Assembly (NCBI GenBank): GCA_964463695.1
Contig: CAYXCZ010000012.1
Location: 1-64,000 of the forward strand
DNA length: 64,000 nucleotides
Source: JALNZU01 sp964463695
GTDB taxonomy: Bacteria; Bacteroidota; Bacteroidia; Bacteroidales; F082
Reading direction: 5' to 3'
Positions 61,675 to 64,000 of this stretch are shown here, piece by piece. A program made the position numbers and the translations under genes. The notes under the pieces are model-generated. The model was given only the letters and a program-made list of their open reading frames with translations. It did not search any database and had not been told where the DNA came from. Numbering within the stretch: position 1 is the first letter of the stretch; the number at the start of each line of letters is the position of its first letter.

Positions 61675-62478
61675 TTAGTAATTGTTTTTTCTGAAGAAGG
61701 TGGGAATAGTTTTTAGCAGAATTTTTATATCCAGCCATGGGCTTGCTACGATAGAATATTGATTATCTAAAGCAATGCGCTCTTCCTCGGATTGAAACCG
61801 GTCTTTCTTTATTTGCCATAAACCGGTGATACCTGCAGGGGCAAGAAAACGATATGATAATTGATCAGTTGTAAGGCGTTCTGCTTCATAAAGTGGTAGT
61901 GGGCGGTTACCAACAATCGACATGTCTCCTTTCAATACGTTAAAAAATTGCGGAAGCTCGTCTAAATTTGTTTTTCTGATAAACTTACCGACACGTGTAA
62001 CTCGAGGATCATGTTCAGCTTTGAAAAATGTCGGTTTTGTCAGATTTCGCCTCTTAAGCTCCATATACCAATTCTCGCAAATGGTAGTGCCATCAATAAA
62101 AAGGAGTGGGGAGCAAGGAGTTTCTTGTGAAGCGCAATCCGGACATGAATTAGGGTCGGTACTTTCTTCATTTTGATGCTTGCGATTGATAAGGTATAAA
62201 TTAAGATCGGAAAGTTTATTAATTTCTTCCTCCGATCCAAGACGCATCGAACGAAACTTGTAAAACCGAAACATATCATAACCAGTACCAATTCTACTTG
62301 AAGCATAAATAACCGGTCCTTTTGATTCAAGCTTAATTAAGATGCTTATTATCAATAAGAAGGGTGAAGAAATTATTAAAGCTAGAAAGGAGAAAATTAT
62401 GTCAAAAAACCTCTTCCCAACACCAATTCTGAACACTCTAAAAGACTCTTTCTGACCTTGTTTAAATGAATTTCTCAT
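61675..62478 (-). CDS. Monotopic polyprenyl-phosphate sugar-phosphate transferase with Cys-rich insertion
   Basis: The start is set at ATG 62478 (MRNSFKQGQKESFRVFRIG); the frame is open 48 nt further upstream. The 267-residue protein is PglC/WcaJ-catalytic-like. A re-entrant helix KRFFDIIFSFLALIISSPFLLII (about 22-44) is followed by GPVIYASSRIGTGYDMFRFYKFRSM, KTNLDELPQFFNVLKGDMSIVGNRPLPLYEAE and APAGITGLWQIKK. Between the FRSM and DELPQ blocks is an unusual segment with SCPDCASQETPCSP and ICENWYMELK (four Cys), possibly a zinc site. It starts a glycan by moving sugar-1-P to undecaprenyl phosphate. Confidence 0.88.
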   Translation of the reverse strand: MRNSFKQGQKESFRVFRIGVGKRFFDIIFSFLALIISSPFLLIISILIKLESKGPVIYASSRIGTGYDMFRFYKFRSMRLGSEEEINKLSDLNLYLINRKHQNEESTDPNSCPDCASQETPCSPLLFIDGTTICENWYMELKRRNLTKPTFFKAEHDPRVTRVGKFIRKTNLDELPQFFNVLKGDMSIVGNRPLPLYEAERLTTDQLSYRFLAPAGITGLWQIKKDRFQSEEERIALDNQYSIVASPWLDIKILLKTIPTFFRKNNY

Positions 62479-62799
62479 TGAAATCTTTATCTTTTTTAGT
62501 AAGCAAGCAATTAGTAGTTGTCGCAAATATATGAAAAATCACGTCTTCAATAATAATTCAATTTTTAAAATCTTAATTATTACCTTAAGTTTAATATCAA
62601 TAAATTCAAATAATGAAGATTTATACAAGATTATGCCTGAACGCAAATAATACTTAATTTTGCAAAAAAATGTAGAAGCCGTTATTCTACTCAAATAACA
62701 AATAACTAATTGTTTATAGTGTTCATTCACTGATATATATATGTCGATTGCAGTAAGATGCTTACGGTCTGAACATTGATAAACGCAATATCTTTTAAA
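62479..62799. other. Divergent intergenic region with candidate promoter
   Basis: No gene is recognised; the stretch is AT-rich. TAATTTTGC at 62655-62662 matches the TAnnTTTG -7 box on the plus strand, about 138 bp before the prolyl-isomerase ATG. It is the best promoter candidate here. Confidence 0.4.
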
Positions 62800-63309
62800 A
62801 TGAAAGTTGGTAATCAAAAAGTAGTCTCGCTTACTTATGAATTGCGGGAAGAGAACGAAAAGGGTGAGATGATACAAAAGGTTGATGCAGATCGGCCATT
62901 TGTTTACCTTTTTGGCGTTGGCGGATTACTGCCAAAATTTGAACAGAGTCTTGAAGGTCTTTCGGCTGGCGACAAGTTCAGTTTTAGTATGGAAGCTGCT
63001 GAATCATATGGTGAGCACACTGAAGAAGCAATTATTGATTTGGAAAAATCAATTTTTGAAATAGATGGAGTTGTTGATGAGGAATTGCTTACCATTGGTA
63101 ATCAGATCACTATGCAGGATAATCATGGAAATCCGCTGGAAGGTATTGTATTAGAAGTGAATGAAAATACAGTGAAAATGGATTTTAACCATCCTTTAGC
63201 TGGTATGGATTTGCATTTCTCCGGCGAGATTCTCGATGTACGTGAAGCTTCTGAAGATGAAATGTCACATGGACATGCTCACGGTCCTGACGGTCATCAT
63301 CATCATTAA
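62800..63309 (+). CDS. SlyD-like FKBP peptidyl-prolyl cis-trans isomerase
   Basis: The start is set at ATG 62800 (MKVGNQKVVSLTYELREENEKG), the usual SlyD N-terminus; an in-frame TTG 24 nt upstream is not needed. The 169-residue protein has the FKBP core (PFVYLFGVGGLLPKFEQSLEGLSAGDKFSF and EAAESYGEH), the IF insert (about 75-120), and a metal-binding His-rich tail HGHAHGPDGHHHH. SlyD proteins speed prolyl isomerisation, chaperone folding and bind Ni or other metals. No hydrogenase maturation genes are nearby, so a general role is likely. Confidence 0.93.
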   Translation: MKVGNQKVVSLTYELREENEKGEMIQKVDADRPFVYLFGVGGLLPKFEQSLEGLSAGDKFSFSMEAAESYGEHTEEAIIDLEKSIFEIDGVVDEELLTIGNQITMQDNHGNPLEGIVLEVNENTVKMDFNHPLAGMDLHFSGEILDVREASEDEMSHGHAHGPDGHHHH

Positions 63310-63340
63310 AAACTTAACTGAATCTATTGAAAAGTTTTTA
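63307..63340. terminator. Weak hairpin between convergent genes
   Basis: TAAAAACTT (63307-63315) and AAGTTTTTA (63332-63340) form an AT-only 9-bp stem across a 16-nt loop that overlaps both stop codons. It may act as a weak bidirectional terminator. Confidence 0.35.
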
Positions 63341-64000
63341 GCCTTTTCCCGGATTCCATATTAAAAAGACGGTCGGCTTCTTATGAATGTCCGGCCGTTT
63401 GTTTTCCCAGGCCTCAAGGCTTTTTGTAGCAATAATTTCATCTGTCAAACTGATATTTGAAGCTACACATAGAAAAGTGGAAGGATTACAGGTTTTGATG
63501 ACAGCCTCCATAACCTGATCGTTGCGAAAGGGTGTTTCAATAAAAATCTGTGTCTGATTTTTTATAATGCTTTCCTTCTCAATCATTTTTAAAAATCGAA
63601 CACGTTCTTCGGCATGGATTGGAAGATAGCCATGAAAACAAAACGACTGACCGTTAAATCCTGATGCCATAAGTGCCTGATTGATAGAGCTTGGCCCTGA
63701 CAATGGCCTGACTTTTATTCCCAATTCATGTGCTGCTCTCACAACAAGAGCTCCGGGGTCGGCTACACACGGGCTCCCTGCTTCGGATATTAAGCCAACA
63801 TCTTCACCCAAAAAAATTGGATCAAGATAGGATTTTATATGAGCGGGATCAGTGAATTTATTGAGTTCGTTAAATACAAGTAAATCAATATCAATGGATT
63901 GATCTATTTTTTTTAACAATCTTCTGGCAGTGCGAAGTTGTTCAACAATTAAGTACCGTAATTTTTTTAGAATTTGTAATGCCTCTGTTGGCATCACCAG
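63338..64000 (-). CDS. RsmI-like SAM-dependent methyltransferase, 5' end outside the window
   Basis: The frame is still open at base 64000 and the tetrapyrrole-methylase N-terminal strand (LYLVPTPIG-type) is missing, so the true start is beyond the window; about 220 residues are seen. Visible motifs are DVGLISEAGSPCVADPGALVVRAA (SAM site), VRPLSGPSSINQALMASGFNGQSFCFHGYLP and TQIFIETPFRND, as in the RsmI 16S rRNA 2'-O-methyltransferase family. The C-terminus ends soon after the family core (KPTVFLIWNPGKG), as in the shorter Bacteroidota paralogue rather than full RsmI, so the exact target is uncertain. Confidence 0.85.
   Translation of the reverse strand: MVMPTEALQILKKLRYLIVEQLRTARRLLKKIDQSIDIDLLVFNELNKFTDPAHIKSYLDPIFLGEDVGLISEAGSPCVADPGALVVRAAHELGIKVRPLSGPSSINQALMASGFNGQSFCFHGYLPIHAEERVRFLKMIEKESIIKNQTQIFIETPFRNDQVMEAVIKTCNPSTFLCVASNISLTDEIIATKSLEAWENKRPDIHKKPTVFLIWNPGKG

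Overview
The window looks like a chromosomal contig from an anaerobic or facultative member of the Bacteroidota, most likely Bacteroidales or a close relative. The reasons are two secreted proteins with type IX secretion C-terminal sorting domains, many Bacteroidota-type -7 boxes (TAnnTTTG) with few Shine-Dalgarno sequences, a PPi-type phosphofructokinase, an AAA/DUF4143 ATPase, a four-helix-bundle S23-like gene, and an ECF sigma/anti-sigma pair. A run of exactly 100 N (9911-10010) inside a tandem repeat shows that this is a draft assembly scaffold.

Layout. Bases 1-7963 hold an ABC-F ATPase, then a minus-strand group of an RND/MMPL exporter, RmlA and a polyprenyl diphosphate synthase, then an orphan lipoprotein. 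Bases 8018-8308 are a duplicated, hairpin-rich repeat. Bases 8933-33441 are a large O-antigen/surface-polysaccharide locus. It contains a Wzm/Wzt ABC exporter (split by 8-bp-unit repeat arrays and a four-helix-bundle gene), an acetyltransferase, two methyltransferases, seven glycosyltransferases and a HisH/HisF/WbpG-type amidotransferase trio that probably makes an acetamidino sugar. Next come a WbpV/WbpL/WbpM-like set (epimerase, polyprenyl-P sugar-1-P transferase, 4,6-dehydratase) and an O-antigen-ligase-like protein with TPRs in the opposite orientation. Two 214-bp MITE-like elements in direct orientation, each with target-site duplications, bracket the 7.8 kb amidotransferase/glycosyltransferase module. 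Relics of an epimerase and possibly other genes lie at its right edge.

Bases 33534-42221 hold a D-2-hydroxyacid dehydrogenase, the phosphofructokinase, a subtilisin-like T9SS protease, and three exported hydrolases in a row (endonuclease/exonuclease/phosphatase fold, metallophosphoesterase-PA14, SGNH esterase). Bases 42542-48586 encode a three-subunit redox complex: NuoE-like, NuoF-like, and a 1231-residue fusion of [2Fe-2S], GltD/NfnB-type flavoprotein, 2x[4Fe-4S] and NuoG/molybdopterin-like domains. This resembles an electron-bifurcating or confurcating NADH/NADPH/ferredoxin transhydrogenase more than complex I. Bases 49317-56292 hold a lipoprotein, a T9SS cargo protein, an AAA/DUF4143 ATPase, an LptF/G permease and a glycosyltransferase. 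Bases 56531-58496 are a minus-strand sigma/anti-sigma/Spy-like stress group plus a small secreted protein. The end holds FabG, a BatA/VWA-like membrane protein, a monotopic sugar-phosphate transferase with a Cys-rich insertion, a SlyD-like prolyl isomerase and a 5'-truncated RsmI-like methyltransferase.

Functional picture. The central locus would build a glycan on undecaprenyl phosphate, starting from a UDP-QuiNAc/FucNAc-type sugar (WbpM, WbpV/K and WbpL functions). It would then be extended and modified in the cytoplasm, exported by Wzm/Wzt and ligated to the lipid A core. All family calls come from reading motifs in the translated sequence; no database search was possible. No tRNA, rRNA or CRISPR array was recognised.
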